From: Deltaproteobacteria bacterium CG11_big_fil_rev_8_21_14_0_20_42_23
GTDB taxonomy: Bacteria > UBA10199 > 2-02-FULL-44-16
Assembly: GCA_002796345.1 (NCBI GenBank)
Contig: PCXC01000017.1
Span: 1 to 51,780, forward strand
Length of the DNA: 51,780 nucleotides
Reading direction: 5' to 3'
Numbering within the stretch: the first letter of the stretch is position 1; each line of letters opens with the position of its first letter. The position numbers and the translations under genes were made by a program. Positions 17,383-26,258 of this stretch are shown one piece after another. Under the pieces are notes generated by a model. The model was not told the origin of the DNA. It saw only the letters and a program-made list of their open reading frames with translations, and did no database searches.

Positions 17383-17407
17383 GGCTCACTTCGGTGAGTC
17401 TTTTTTT
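17383..17407 (+). terminator. Rho-independent terminator with UUCG tetraloop
   Basis: The stem GGCTCAC/GTGAGTC (one G-U pair) is closed by a TTCG tetraloop between C and G and followed by eight T. It ends the HAD phosphatase transcript. Confidence 0.85.
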
Positions 17408-17453
17408 ATGGTAAGGTTTTGTGATGACTCCAAAAAAAAAATTCCTGAATTGC

Positions 17454-17532
17454 TGGATCCCCGCGTACGCGAGGATGACAAAGGACAAAATTAGGAGATC
17501 ACTGTCATCCTCTGGCTTGACCAGGGGATCCA
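17454..17532. repeat. Intergenic palindromic repeat of the GGATCCCC...GATGACA type
   Basis: The left arm (17454-17480) and right arm (17503-17532) are inverted copies sharing TGGATCCCC and GAGGATGACA at their ends. The middle of each arm is a small palindrome of its own (GCGTACGC on the left, TGG...CCA on the right). Repeats of this form are widespread between bacterial genes. It lies between the HAD terminator and the minus-strand gene at 17566. A short tandem repeat (ATTGAACT twice) follows. Confidence 0.65.
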
Positions 17533-17565
17533 TTGTCCTATTGAACTATTGAACTATTACCAACA

Positions 17566-18117
17566 TCACTTCTTCCGCTCTTTTTTCGCAAACGTTTTCT
17601 GCATTGCTTGAACGGTGGAGAGATAACGTTGGTAGCTTGTGTATTGTGAATCGAGGCAGGTGAGATAACGCGTAAGTTCAGCAGTGTGGCGGCTTACATT
17701 TCCATCGGCATCTTTTGCCCAGTGTGGGCAAAAATTGTATGCTTTTTTCTCAAGCATATTACCAACTTTTTCACTCTCGCCGCCAGCAATCACTTGTCGC
17801 AGCTGCTTTTCCTGAACTTCCACTTTTGTTTTTAACGCCGAAAGCAAAACTTCAACTTTTTCTATTTTCTGTTTGAGGCAAAAAGGACGATACTGCGCAT
17901 CATCTTGATTGTTGTCATGTGTAAACTCGCAACAATAGGGATCTTGCACAGAAGTTTTAAGATTGGCCTGAATTTTTTCGTTTTCGACAAAACAACTTAA
18001 GTTGGAAGAAGTCACCGGAGGAAATGTTTTTTTCTCTTCAGCAGCAGAAGCAAAACTTTGTGAAGCAAAAAGAAGTGTGCTCAACATCAGACAGACACAA
18101 ACACTTTTCCATCGCAT
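17566..18117 (-). CDS. Exported protein of unknown function
   Basis: I do not recognise this 183-residue protein. A signal peptide (about 1-24, MRWKSVCVCLMLSTLLF..., cleavage near SFASA) is clear. The mature part is charged and helical, with cysteines in LSCFVENEK, DPYCCEFTHD, PFCLKQK, YNFCPHW and YLTCLDS, probably disulfide-bonded in the periplasm. A coiled-coil-like stretch (KIEKVEVLLSALKTKVEVQ) lies in the middle. CGGAGG five bases before the ATG fixes the start. It is the second gene after 18144-18980 on this strand, 26 bases downstream, so the two are likely co-transcribed. Confidence 0.65.
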   Translation of the reverse strand: MRWKSVCVCLMLSTLLFASQSFASAAEEKKTFPPVTSSNLSCFVENEKIQANLKTSVQDPYCCEFTHDNNQDDAQYRPFCLKQKIEKVEVLLSALKTKVEVQEKQLRQVIAGGESEKVGNMLEKKAYNFCPHWAKDADGNVSRHTAELTRYLTCLDSQYTSYQRYLSTVQAMQKTFAKKERKK

Positions 18118-18143
18118 TGTTTCCTCCGTTTTTTGATTTCAGT

Positions 18144-18980
18144 TTATTTGGCTATGATAGCTACCTTTTCATTAACACTTGCATACCTTGCCATAAGAAC
18201 ATCCAAAACAGTAGCACCAACTGTAAGCTGAGTTGCTCTTGTAAGAACTGTGCCCATCATCGCCAAAGCAGCGCGATATGGTTCAGCTGAGAGTGGCGAT
18301 GGGTGTTGCTCGGCAGCTAAATCAGCCCTTTGTTCTAAGGCAAACAATCTGGCACCTTCAAGCTGCGGAACAAAGAGATTCGGATCTTGCGCCAACATTT
18401 GAGGCATCATTCTGTCATACATTTGAAGGGGAAAACCAATGGCTCTGCTAGCAGTAGCAATATCACCAAGGTACCAAAGAAAAACACTCCTTAGAGATTG
18501 TACTAAAAATATTTCTGCCAATAATGCTGCTGTCGCTTCTGATGAAGAGGAACTTTCCAATCTAATTCTTAGAGCACTAACCTGTTCATCCATTTTTTCA
18601 AAAGCTTTGTTTTTAAAATCGCTGGGAGATCCAATGCCTGTAACATCTGCGAGAGAAAATAAAAGTGCAAAAGCTCGTGCTTGCATAAAAGGATTGGGGT
18701 CGGATACATGAACCTTCATTTGCAGCTGATCCCTCATCAAAGTGAACCAGTGCTTTGGTACCACAGCATTTTCTTTTGATAACTTGGGCGCTTTTAATGT
18801 GCTTAAAGCTAACACAAAATCAGGACTTATTGGTGCAGCCATGGGTGGAGTTCTAAGGATGAGCCTTCCTGAATTATTAAAATAAAAAGAATTCGTTGAA
18901 ACAGGGGCGACATCAACCCCTGAAGAAGATCCTAAAAAAAACCTTGAAGTAAAACCAGTAACAGAAGCCATCATCACCAT
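18144..18980 (-). CDS. Protein of unknown function, helical
   Basis: No family is recognised in these 278 residues. The N-terminal 60 residues are rich in Ser, Thr, Phe and Pro. The rest is mostly helical with many Ala and Leu, a Ser/Glu stretch (about 150) and no convincing signal peptide. The last segment (TQLTVGATVLDVLMARYASVNEKVAI) could be an amphipathic helix. AAGGAG lies 7 bases before the ATG. The gene is divergent from the MFS exporter at 19142 and heads a two-gene unit with 17566-18117. Coding is supported by the clean start signal and length. Confidence 0.55.
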   Translation of the reverse strand: MVMMASVTGFTSRFFLGSSSGVDVAPVSTNSFYFNNSGRLILRTPPMAAPISPDFVLALSTLKAPKLSKENAVVPKHWFTLMRDQLQMKVHVSDPNPFMQARAFALLFSLADVTGIGSPSDFKNKAFEKMDEQVSALRIRLESSSSSEATAALLAEIFLVQSLRSVFLWYLGDIATASRAIGFPLQMYDRMMPQMLAQDPNLFVPQLEGARLFALEQRADLAAEQHPSPLSAEPYRAALAMMGTVLTRATQLTVGATVLDVLMARYASVNEKVAIIAK

Positions 18981-19021
18981 TACTCATCTCCTTAGACCCT
19001 TATCCAGAAAGGATTTCGGGG

Positions 19022-19050
19022 TTTCTAGGCAAGATGACTTGAGATAGCAA
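19022..19050 (-). promoter_or_regulatory. Candidate promoter for the 18980 unit
   Basis: Minus-strand TTGCTA (19050-19045), a 17-base spacer and TAGAAA (19027-19022) lie about 42 bases before the start at 18980. The -10 has four of six consensus bases. Confidence 0.35.
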
Positions 19051-19141
19051 GGAGAAAAAACCAGAACGTACCTGACACTTTTTGGTAAACAGCAAGAATC
19101 TCTCTTTCCAAAAACTGAAGAAGAATTTATGAAGGTAAACT

Positions 19142-20353
19142 ATGCAAATAGAACGCATTGTAAAATCGTTTGCCCATTTTAACTTTCGCCTTGTTTTCAG
19201 CGGTTCGATTATTTCTCTCCTTGGTGTCTGGATTCAAGCCACAGCGCTTTCTTGGCTTGTGTGGCGCATCACTGGCTCCAACACCTGGCTCGGGGCCATG
19301 TTCCTTGCTCAACAGCTTCCCATGCTTTTCTTAGGCTTGTTGGGTGGCACCATGGCAGATCGCTTCAACCGCTTACGGCTTTTGAAATGTGCACAAGTCT
19401 TGGGATTTCTTCAAGCTATGCTTCTTGTTTTTCTTTTGCTGCTGGGCACTCCGCAATTGTGGCACATTCTGGCCCTCACCTTTGTGCTGGGTATTGTGTT
19501 TGCGCTGGAGTTTCCTCTTCGCAACACCTTCATCATGGACACCGTGGGCAGAGAAGATTTGCTCAATGCCGTTTCGCTCAACTCGGCTGCAGTTCACATC
19601 TGCAGAACCGTGGGGCCTGTGCTTGCTGGTTTTTTGCTGGCTTGGGGCGGCGAGATGCCGTGTTTTCTGTTGAATGCAATCAGCTTTCTCATGTTTTATT
19701 TTTTCCTCTCGCTGATTCGACAAGAAGAACTTTTTCCTTCAAAGATTTCAAACAATTCGTTTTGGGAAGCTCTTCGAGAAGGATTATCTTTTGCGTGGAA
19801 CAACAAGCATGCTCGAGAATCTTTGCTCTTGCTTGCCGTCACGGCAAGTGCCGGCTGTTTATTCGTAGCGCTCAATCCTAGCCTTGCGGAAAAAACTTTT
19901 TTTGGCGGAGCAAAGGAACTTGGATTTCTGAATGGCGCCGCTGGCCTAGGCGCCTTAATAGGCTCCGCTTTCCTCGCGGCACGTTCACACCATACAAAAC
20001 TGTTAAAGCTTTCTTCTTTTTCGCTCATTGCAACTTCATTTTTTTTGATTCTTTTTTCTCAAAGCTATCAGCTAAAATTTGGAATGCTGTTTTTAGCAGC
20101 GGCCAATACTTTTATTACCATTATTTTTTCTGGTTTGATTACACTCCTTCAACACATTGCACCTGAAGAACTTCGCGGACGCATCATCAGTATTTTTATG
20201 AGTTTATTTATGGGCTTTATGGCATTGGGTGGACTCTTGGGAGGAGTGCTTGCAGACTACATTTCCACGCCACAAACTATTTTGTTGGGCGCACTTTTCT
20301 GCGGGGTATCTGGAATTTTCTTCCTCATTCAACATCAAACTGAAGTGGTGTAA
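19142..20353 (+). CDS. MFS-type exporter (EntS/MFS_3-like)
   Basis: The 403-residue protein has about 12 hydrophobic helices. The N-terminus FAHFNFRLVFSGSIISLLGVWIQATALSWLVWRITGS and the loop-2/3 motif GGTMADRFNRLRLL are those of the MFS_3 group, which contains the enterobactin exporter EntS and many drug or metabolite efflux pumps. The second half repeats the layout, with LRGRIISIFMSLFMGFMALGGLLGGVLAD. The substrate is unknown; there is no siderophore gene nearby. The start ATG has GAAGG upstream. The gene is convergent with the porin gene, and a shared stem-loop lies between them. Confidence 0.85.
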   Translation: MQIERIVKSFAHFNFRLVFSGSIISLLGVWIQATALSWLVWRITGSNTWLGAMFLAQQLPMLFLGLLGGTMADRFNRLRLLKCAQVLGFLQAMLLVFLLLLGTPQLWHILALTFVLGIVFALEFPLRNTFIMDTVGREDLLNAVSLNSAAVHICRTVGPVLAGFLLAWGGEMPCFLLNAISFLMFYFFLSLIRQEELFPSKISNNSFWEALREGLSFAWNNKHARESLLLLAVTASAGCLFVALNPSLAEKTFFGGAKELGFLNGAAGLGALIGSAFLAARSHHTKLLKLSSFSLIATSFFLILFSQSYQLKFGMLFLAAANTFITIIFSGLITLLQHIAPEELRGRIISIFMSLFMGFMALGGLLGGVLADYISTPQTILLGALFCGVSGIFFLIQHQTEVV

Positions 20354-20363
20354 TGAAAAATAA

Positions 20364-20395
20364 AAAGCCGCAATGTTTTTCAACACTGCGGCTTT
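20364..20395 (-). terminator. Terminator of the porin gene, possibly bidirectional
   Basis: Arms AAAGCCGCA (20364-20372) and TGCGGCTTT (20387-20395) enclose a partly pairable loop. Read on the minus strand the stem is followed by a T-rich tract (CTTTTTATTTTT), a good end for the porin mRNA. On the plus strand the T-run is short, so termination of the MFS mRNA would be weaker. Confidence 0.6.
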
Positions 20396-20416
20396 AGATT
20401 GTAAAAGGAGAAACTT

Positions 20417-21616
20417 CTAGAATGCTGCGTGGAGATTAAGCGTTGCTTCATGTTGATTGTTGTTTTTTCCACCCACGATATCGTTGTAAATTTCAGCCCA
20501 AGTGTAAGCAAGTTGAAGCTTTAAGTTGTTATCATGAATATACCAGTTAACGCCTCCGCCAAACTGCACAGAATCGTTATCTGCGCCTTCGCGGAAAATT
20601 TGACCCGCTTGACCAGCCACTTCAAATTTTTTCGGAATGATGTAATATCCTGCAGCACCGTAATATCCGCTGTCAATCAAGCTTGCATCGCGAAGCTCAG
20701 CGGGAAGACTTCCAAAACTTGTAAACTTCGTGCGACGGTAATAGGCTTCACCTTGAAGTGACAAGCCTGCATAGCGATATCCCACACCACCTGAACCCGT
20801 CATGATATTTTTGATCACTGGAGCAACACCAGTGGTCACGCCATTCACATCATCAAATGCAGATTTGAAAGCGGTATCAGATCTTTTTCCTTGAAACATT
20901 CCACCAAAAGACACGGTAAGCTGAGGTTTTTTGCTGCAAGCAAAATCTGTCAACGATCCACCAACGGCATCAAGGATGTTCATTCCAACGCGAGCACCAA
21001 AGGACATGCGGCGATTTCCGTTCAAAGTGTAATTACTTTCAGCCGCATTCACCACTGAAGCAGAGTAGAAAAATTTGCTTATATCTCCCGAAAAGTTCAC
21101 TCCAAGACCATCGGGAACACCAAAGCTAGATCTAGCAGCTGTAAGCGCGGTAGAGGAATCATTTTGCGTATGGGTAATTGCTGGTTCTGGCAAAAGGTAC
21201 GCCGAAGAAGATGTTTCATTCATAAGATCAAGCGGAAGACCAACCATACCAGCGGTTACCGCAAATTTTGGATCGAACGCATAGGTTCCGGTGACTGCTG
21301 TAACATTAAGCCCTGCAAAGTCAGCTGAATTGGTGGCGTGACGAAGCCCAAGCACAAAACTCATTTTGTCGTGAACACTAGCTTTAAATCTCAACTCAGC
21401 TCTGCGAATACGGAAGCTCAGCTGTTTTGTGCCTGTATCATTTTTTTTGTAAAAAAAGCGCTGTTGCAAACGTCCGTAGGTTTTGAGTTTGAAGGTTTCT
21501 TCCTCATTCTTGAACATGAAACCATCTTTGTAGCTCATGCTTCCGTCAGCAAAACTGCTTAAAGGCAGTAATGAAAGTATCCCCACTAAGGCAATGATTT
21601 TGCCAAGCTGTTTCAT
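20417..21616 (-). CDS. Outer-membrane porin (OprO/OprP-like beta barrel)
   Basis: The 399-residue protein has a signal peptide (MKQLGKIIALVGILSLLPLSSFA-D) and then alternating hydrophobic/hydrophilic strands with Gly and aromatic residues. It begins TYGRLQQRFFYKKNDTG and RIRRAELRFKASVHDKMSF, the pattern at the start of phosphate-selective-type porins (Porin_O_P). It ends in phenylalanine (NLHAAF), the usual barrel-assembly signal. It is probably a trimeric channel for anions or small solutes; specificity is not readable. The start at 21616 is chosen because AAGGAG lies 8 bases upstream and the signal peptide begins here. An in-frame upstream ATG at 21697 would add a charged, non-signal extension. 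Confidence 0.8.
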   Translation of the reverse strand: MKQLGKIIALVGILSLLPLSSFADGSMSYKDGFMFKNEEETFKLKTYGRLQQRFFYKKNDTGTKQLSFRIRRAELRFKASVHDKMSFVLGLRHATNSADFAGLNVTAVTGTYAFDPKFAVTAGMVGLPLDLMNETSSSAYLLPEPAITHTQNDSSTALTAARSSFGVPDGLGVNFSGDISKFFYSASVVNAAESNYTLNGNRRMSFGARVGMNILDAVGGSLTDFACSKKPQLTVSFGGMFQGKRSDTAFKSAFDDVNGVTTGVAPVIKNIMTGSGGVGYRYAGLSLQGEAYYRRTKFTSFGSLPAELRDASLIDSGYYGAAGYYIIPKKFEVAGQAGQIFREGADNDSVQFGGGVNWYIHDNNLKLQLAYTWAEIYNDIVGGKNNNQHEATLNLHAAF

Positions 21617-21797
21617 GCTTTGCTCCTTCCGCTCATTTTTGAACTCTAAAAAAACTTTGGACCCTAAGCTCTTCATATATTTGCAGATTTTTTTCAAGGG
21701 AAAAGTGGAAAATATGGCTGTTTAAGGCAATTAAACTTGTGCTTTGAAGCATGACAATGGCAAAACCGCTTAAAATGGGCGTTTCCAGAGCTTTTAC

Positions 21798-23783
21798 CTA
21801 AGCACCAATCACCTGTTTTTCCAGTTCATTGATTTGGTCTCTACATTTTGCGGCGGCTTCAAAATCTAATTTTTTGGCATGCTGAAGCATTTCTTTTTTC
21901 AGCTTTTTAATTTCTTTTTCAGCTTCTTCCACACTGAAGAGTTGCTGAACCTGAGAAAGCGTGGGTTGCAGCGGCACATCTTCGTAAAGAGCATGCAAGG
22001 CATCGCTGATTTTTTTGCGAATGGTTTCTGGAGTGATGCCATGTTTTTTGTTGTACGCTATTTGCTTTTCACGACGGCGATCGGTTTCATCCATGGCTTC
22101 TTTCATCGATTTTGTAATTCTGTCGGCATACATCACTACTCTTCCATCCACATTTCGTGCAGCTCTTCCAAAGGTTTGAATAAGCGAACGCGTTGAACGA
22201 AGAAATCCTTCTTTGTCGGCATCTAAAATTGCAACCAGCGCAACTTCAGGCAGATCAAGTCCTTCCCGAAGGAGGTTGATGCCAATCAACACATCAAATT
22301 CGCCAAGTCGAAGAGAACGCAAAATTTCAGTGCGCTCTAACGAATCAATATCAGAGTGAAGATAACGAACACGAATACCAGCTTCTGAAAAATAATCTGT
22401 TAGTTCTTCGGCAAGACGTTTGGTGAGTGTTGTGACAAACACACGATTTCCTGCGGCAATTACTTTATTCATTTCTTGAAGCAAGTTTTCAATTTGCCCT
22501 TTTGTTTTTCGCACTTCGATCATGGGATCAAGCAGACCGGTTGGACGAATCACTTGCTCAACAATTTCTCCTTCGCCAACGATGAACTCGTAATTTCCTG
22601 GCGTTGCAGAAACATAAATAGTTTGCCCAACTAATTTTTTAAACTCTTCAAACTTCAGCGGCCGATTGTCCAATGCACTTGGCAAACGGAAACCATGTTC
22701 CACCAACGTCATCTTGCGCGCGCGGTCGCCGTTGTACATGCCCCCAATTTGCGGAATGGTAATGTGGCTTTCATCCACAACAAGTAAAAAATCTTTTGGG
22801 AAATATTCCACCAGCGTAGGAGGCGCATCACCAGGGTTTCTGCCGGTGAGGTAACGCGAATAATTTTCGATGCCTTTGCAATATCCCATCTCTTGCATCA
22901 TTTCTAAATCATAAAGTGTTCGCTGTTTGATGCGATGTTTTTCGATGGGTTTGTTTAAAACATGCAATTCTTTTTCGCGTTGCTTTAGTTCTTCTTTAAT
23001 CTGCACCGACGCTTTTTTGATGGCTTCTTCTTCTGTTACAAAATGTGATCCCGGGAAAATAGTGATTTCACTCAACTCGCGAAGCGGCTGCAAGGTAATG
23101 GAATCCACTTCAACAATACGCTCAAGTTCATCACCGAAAAATTCGATGCGAATAGCTTTGGCATCTTCGTACGCTGGAAAAATTTCTACACTTTCACCGC
23201 GCACACGAAAAGTTCCGCGATGGAAATCGTAATCGTTGCGTTCATATTGAATTTCGATGAGACGCGTAAGCAAATCATCGCGGTCTAAGGTTTCACCGCG
23301 CTTGGTGTGAATCATCATGCCGCGGTAAGCATCCGGCGAACCCAAACCGTAGATGCACGAAACGGAAGCCACAATAATCACATCGCGGCGTGTGAGCAGC
23401 GAGTGCGTTGCCGAGTGGCGCAGCTTATCAATACGTTCGTTGATGGAGGAATCTTTTTCGATGAACACATCTTGCGCCGGCAAATAGGCTTCGGGCTGGT
23501 AGTAGTCGTAGTAACTCACGAAATATTCCACGGCATTTTCGGGGAAAAGTTCTTTGAACTCGCCGTACAACTGAGCCGCCAAGGTTTTGTTGGGCGCTAT
23601 CACCAACGTGGGCCGCTCTACATTTTTGATGACGTGGGCAATGGAAAAAGTTTTTCCGGTTCCCGTTGCCCCCAGCAAGACCTGGTGCTCTTTCCCGGCT
23701 TTGAGGCCTTCGGTGAGCTGTTTAATCGCCGTGGGCTGATCGCCTTTGGGTTCAAAATCGGTGTGAAGGGTGAAAAGTGGCAT
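21798..23783 (-). CDS. uvrB: UvrABC system subunit B
   Basis: UvrB is the damage-verification helicase of nucleotide excision repair, loaded by UvrA and recruiting UvrC. The 661 residues are full length: [12 protein letters not shown] near the start, Walker [10 protein letters not shown], the beta-hairpin region [12 protein letters not shown], the helicase motif [52 protein letters not shown], and a C-terminal UVR motif ([19 protein letters not shown]) that binds UvrC. The start ATG at 23783 gives the standard [11 protein letters not shown]-terminus. A 51-residue upstream extension in the same frame is not UvrB-like. A cluster of DnaA boxes lies 70-114 bases upstream. Confidence 0.97.
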   Translation of the reverse strand: MPLFTLHTDFEPKGDQPTAIKQLTEGLKAGKEHQVLLGATGTGKTFSIAHVIKNVERPTLVIAPNKTLAAQLYGEFKELFPENAVEYFVSYYDYYQPEAYLPAQDVFIEKDSSINERIDKLRHSATHSLLTRRDVIIVASVSCIYGLGSPDAYRGMMIHTKRGETLDRDDLLTRLIEIQYERNDYDFHRGTFRVRGESVEIFPAYEDAKAIRIEFFGDELERIVEVDSITLQPLRELSEITIFPGSHFVTEEEAIKKASVQIKEELKQREKELHVLNKPIEKHRIKQRTLYDLEMMQEMGYCKGIENYSRYLTGRNPGDAPPTLVEYFPKDFLLVVDESHITIPQIGGMYNGDRARKMTLVEHGFRLPSALDNRPLKFEEFKKLVGQTIYVSATPGNYEFIVGEGEIVEQVIRPTGLLDPMIEVRKTKGQIENLLQEMNKVIAAGNRVFVTTLTKRLAEELTDYFSEAGIRVRYLHSDIDSLERTEILRSLRLGEFDVLIGINLLREGLDLPEVALVAILDADKEGFLRSTRSLIQTFGRAARNVDGRVVMYADRITKSMKEAMDETDRRREKQIAYNKKHGITPETIRKKISDALHALYEDVPLQPTLSQVQQLFSVEEAEKEIKKLKKEMLQHAKKLDFEAAAKCRDQINELEKQVIGA

Positions 23784-23852
23784 AAGAAATGGCTTGTTAC
23801 TGCCGAAATGCCTCAAAAACAAGCTTTTTTCCACTTCTGACGGCAAATGAAA

Positions 23853-23897
23853 CTTATCCACATGTCGTCTCTTTTTGGGGATAAGGCTGTGGATAAG
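23853..23897. promoter_or_regulatory. Cluster of DnaA boxes upstream of uvrB
   Basis: CTTATCCACA (23853-23862) and TGTGGATAAG (23888-23897) are exact inverted copies, each holding the consensus DnaA box TTATCCACA. A third box with one mismatch (TTATCCCCA, minus strand) lies between them at about 23876-23884. They sit in the 191-base gap between uvrB and the divergent gene at 23975, so DnaA may control one or both. Confidence 0.6.
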
Positions 23898-23974
23898 TAA
23901 AAAGGGCACAGAGCTGAAAGAAGCAACTTTTTCCAAATTCAGCCGATAATAGCTTTACAGGGAGAAAATACACT

Positions 23975-25093
23975 ATGAGCCTACTTTTATCACCCAGGGT
24001 CTTAAACCTTGCCACTCTTCGTCTAGAAAATGGAATGCTTACTCCACACTTTCCTGTAGCGACTTCAAATGGAGTAAAAGCTGTTCCCATCACAAGATCA
24101 CATTTTTCAGCAGTGAGAAGCAGCGTTTTGGGCATGGACAGAGGGCTTATGTCACTCGCAAAAAATGGCGAGGAAATAATTCACCAACGCCTTGCTGATC
24201 GTTCAGCAGCAAAAAGCATGAGCCCATGGTACATAGATGAAGCTTCTCTTGCCGATCCTGATGGTTTCATGGAAATGGGATCTATCGTGCACTTGGCACA
24301 AAAAAGAAGCGAGGATGTATATCTTGGCACAACCATATCTTATAAACATATGGATGGCTTTGGCCTTTGGATTTCTGTTGGCGTGCGTCATGATCCTGCT
24401 GGAATTCATCTTCTTCACACAACATTTATTCCTGAAGATTTTGACAATACGCTTCACAATCCATTTCCAAGCACTCAAGAATTGAAGCTTCAAATACGAA
24501 AAGATCATCTTCTAGAATTTATACTAAAAAAATATCCTGAGGTGGCACAAAATATAAATATTGCAGACATATTAAGGCTCAATTTCCATCACGTTCTAAA
24601 ACTGGCAAGAAAATTTTTGCTGCATCCTTTTTCTTTTAACGAGGTACGAAGAGTAATCCTTCGGGAAAGAGCCCCCAGCGGATTATTGATGCTTGCCCTT
24701 GCGAGCATCTTCCTTGAAGCTGAAAAGAGCAAAGTACCTTCTTATTTACGTGAATTGTTTATCCAAGACCAACATAATTCAAATACACTGAATGCAAATG
24801 ATGATAATAAATATGAGTTTGATCCCGCACTTCTCGATCCACACCACTTTGATTCCGAGACTGTTTTTCTTGCATCTGCAGCAACTTATCTCAAGCCAAC
24901 AACAGACATGATATTAGGTGATGGTCCACCTGCTGAGAAATATGTCTTAAGCATGGGTAATAGTGATGACGGCGCTGCGCTTAAAATTGTACAACACTCA
25001 CCGCTTGAAAGGGGAGATGAAGATGAAGAATTGTATAACATCAACCCTGCTTTCGTCGAACTTGCAGCAATGGCTTTAGGGTTGGCGGGATAA
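23975..25093 (+). CDS. Protein of unknown function
   Basis: No family is recognised in these 372 residues. The protein looks soluble, without signal peptide or membrane segments. An N-terminal region (1-80) contains NGVKAVPITRSHFSAVRSS. A middle region contains WISVGVRHDPAGIHLLHTTFIPEDF. A helical basic part (about 170-235, with ILKKYPEVAQNINIADILRLNFHHVLKL) and an acidic C-terminal third with DDD/NDDNKYEFDP and GDEDEELYN follow. AGGGAGA lies 8-9 bases before the ATG. The gene precedes the SUMF1-like gene by 89 bases on the same strand; whether they share a transcript is unclear. Confidence 0.55.
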   Translation: MSLLLSPRVLNLATLRLENGMLTPHFPVATSNGVKAVPITRSHFSAVRSSVLGMDRGLMSLAKNGEEIIHQRLADRSAAKSMSPWYIDEASLADPDGFMEMGSIVHLAQKRSEDVYLGTTISYKHMDGFGLWISVGVRHDPAGIHLLHTTFIPEDFDNTLHNPFPSTQELKLQIRKDHLLEFILKKYPEVAQNINIADILRLNFHHVLKLARKFLLHPFSFNEVRRVILRERAPSGLLMLALASIFLEAEKSKVPSYLRELFIQDQHNSNTLNANDDNKYEFDPALLDPHHFDSETVFLASAATYLKPTTDMILGDGPPAEKYVLSMGNSDDGAALKIVQHSPLERGDEDEELYNINPAFVELAAMALGLAG

Positions 25094-25182
25094 GTTATTT
25101 TTTCAAAAAAGACGCAACTTTTTTTGTGAATGCCGATAAGTGTGTGAAACAAGGCTTTAGCCTTTAAAGAAAGAAAATCTTT

Positions 25183-26196
25183 ATGTCCGGATTTACTATA
25201 AAATTAATAGGATTACCAACAAGTGCAGTGCCCCTCACTTTTCAGTCTATTCAGGGAGGAACATTTGCTCCTCGTGAGCGATCGGTTTCGGTTCATGGCT
25301 TCCAAATGGCCAGAACACCACTTACCAATGCGCAGTACAAAGGTATTCTTTCTACTACTACTGCAGGTGACCGCTATATCACACTTAAACGCGACCCTCA
25401 AAGTGGAGTTACAGATATTCAAATGGTTGCAAGCTCTCCTGAAGACAAAGAGGAAGAGATATTTGGGCTGAATGCGCATGATTCTTCGAGTGATTCTCTA
25501 TGGAATAGACTGAACAACGGTGAAGCTCTTGTTTCTCCCGATCAAACCCTTATTTTGCTCAAAATGCTTACAGATCCTTCTGCTCGATTTAATCGAGACG
25601 CAACAAGACGTACAGTTTCTTCAGTTTTGGACGGTGCAGCACGAACCTTCAACCGTCCAAACCAGCCAGTTGTTGGCCTTACTTACTGGCACAGTGTTGC
25701 CGTTGCGTGCTTACTCAACTCAGAACTACAAGGACAAAGAGCAGTGCTTCCAACACATGACCAATTTTTCTTCGTTGCAAGCAACGGTTTGAAAAGAACT
25801 TATGGCACTTCTAAAGGAACGCTTGTAGAAGAGAAAAAAGAAGAGGCTCCGCGCCTACTTGCTCATATAAAACATGATGCTTTTAAACCTACAGAAACAG
25901 CTGATGTAAACGATCCTCGCTACGAGCAAACCTTGTTTCCTTTTGCTCAAACGTGCGGGAACGTATGCCGTTGGATGGCTGAAGATACAAATTGGAGAAT
26001 AAATAACCCAGCACAAGGAGCGTTTAGCGTACGTGGCGGAGCATGGAACCACGAGGCTGCAGATGCGATGGCAGTTTCTTCCCTTGTTTATGATGGTGAT
26101 TATGATCCACTTACGGGAACAGTTGGATTTAACAACTACACAGGCCTTCAATTGGTATTGGAGAGCATTGAAGACTGGAGCGTTTTGGATAAATAA
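25183..26196 (+). CDS. SUMF1/formylglycine-generating-enzyme-like protein, divergent
   Basis: The 337 residues show the landmarks of the FGE-sulfatase/SUMF1 fold in order, all loosened: SIQGGTF, then FQMARTPLTNAQYKGIL (family: eVTnaqY), PVVGLTYWHSVAVACLLN (family: PVvgVsWedAxaFc), RAVLPTHDQFFFVASNG (family: RLPTEAEWEyAA), CGNVCRWMAEDTN (family: GNVwEW), SVRGGAWNH (family: vlRGGSW) and VGFNNYTGLQLV (family: GFRlv). Catalytic FGE needs paired copper-binding cysteines near the C-terminus, and I do not see that pair, so a ligand-binding or regulatory role is more likely. There is no signal peptide. An insertion of about 100 residues (roughly 70-170) separates the first landmarks. Confidence 0.7.
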   Translation: MSGFTIKLIGLPTSAVPLTFQSIQGGTFAPRERSVSVHGFQMARTPLTNAQYKGILSTTTAGDRYITLKRDPQSGVTDIQMVASSPEDKEEEIFGLNAHDSSSDSLWNRLNNGEALVSPDQTLILLKMLTDPSARFNRDATRRTVSSVLDGAARTFNRPNQPVVGLTYWHSVAVACLLNSELQGQRAVLPTHDQFFFVASNGLKRTYGTSKGTLVEEKKEEAPRLLAHIKHDAFKPTETADVNDPRYEQTLFPFAQTCGNVCRWMAEDTNWRINNPAQGAFSVRGGAWNHEAADAMAVSSLVYDGDYDPLTGTVGFNNYTGLQLVLESIEDWSVLDK

Positions 26197-26223
26197 GCAA
26201 TAAGACTAAAATGATACAAAAAC

Positions 26224-26258
26224 AAAAGGTGAAGCCCTAAACGCTTCACCTTTTTTTT
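26224..26258. terminator. Strong bidirectional terminator
   Basis: Perfect 12-bp arms AAAAGGTGAAGC (26224-26235) and GCTTCACCTTTT (26243-26254) have a 7-base loop, then eight T in total on the plus side and an A-rich flank giving T on the other strand. It separates convergent genes. The stop codon of the minus-strand nucleotidyltransferase (26246-26248) lies inside its right arm. Confidence 0.85.

Noticed and set aside
21617-21697. 27-residue extension of the porin
   Set aside because: It would bury the signal peptide; AAGGAG marks the internal ATG at 21616.
23853-23897. Replication origin at the DnaA boxes
   Set aside because: Only three boxes, no long AT-rich unwinding region, no dnaA, dnaN or rpmH nearby; a promoter role is likelier.
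23784-23936. N-terminal extension of uvrB
   Set aside because: The extra 51 residues are not UvrB-like, and the standard start [10 protein letters not shown] is at 23783.
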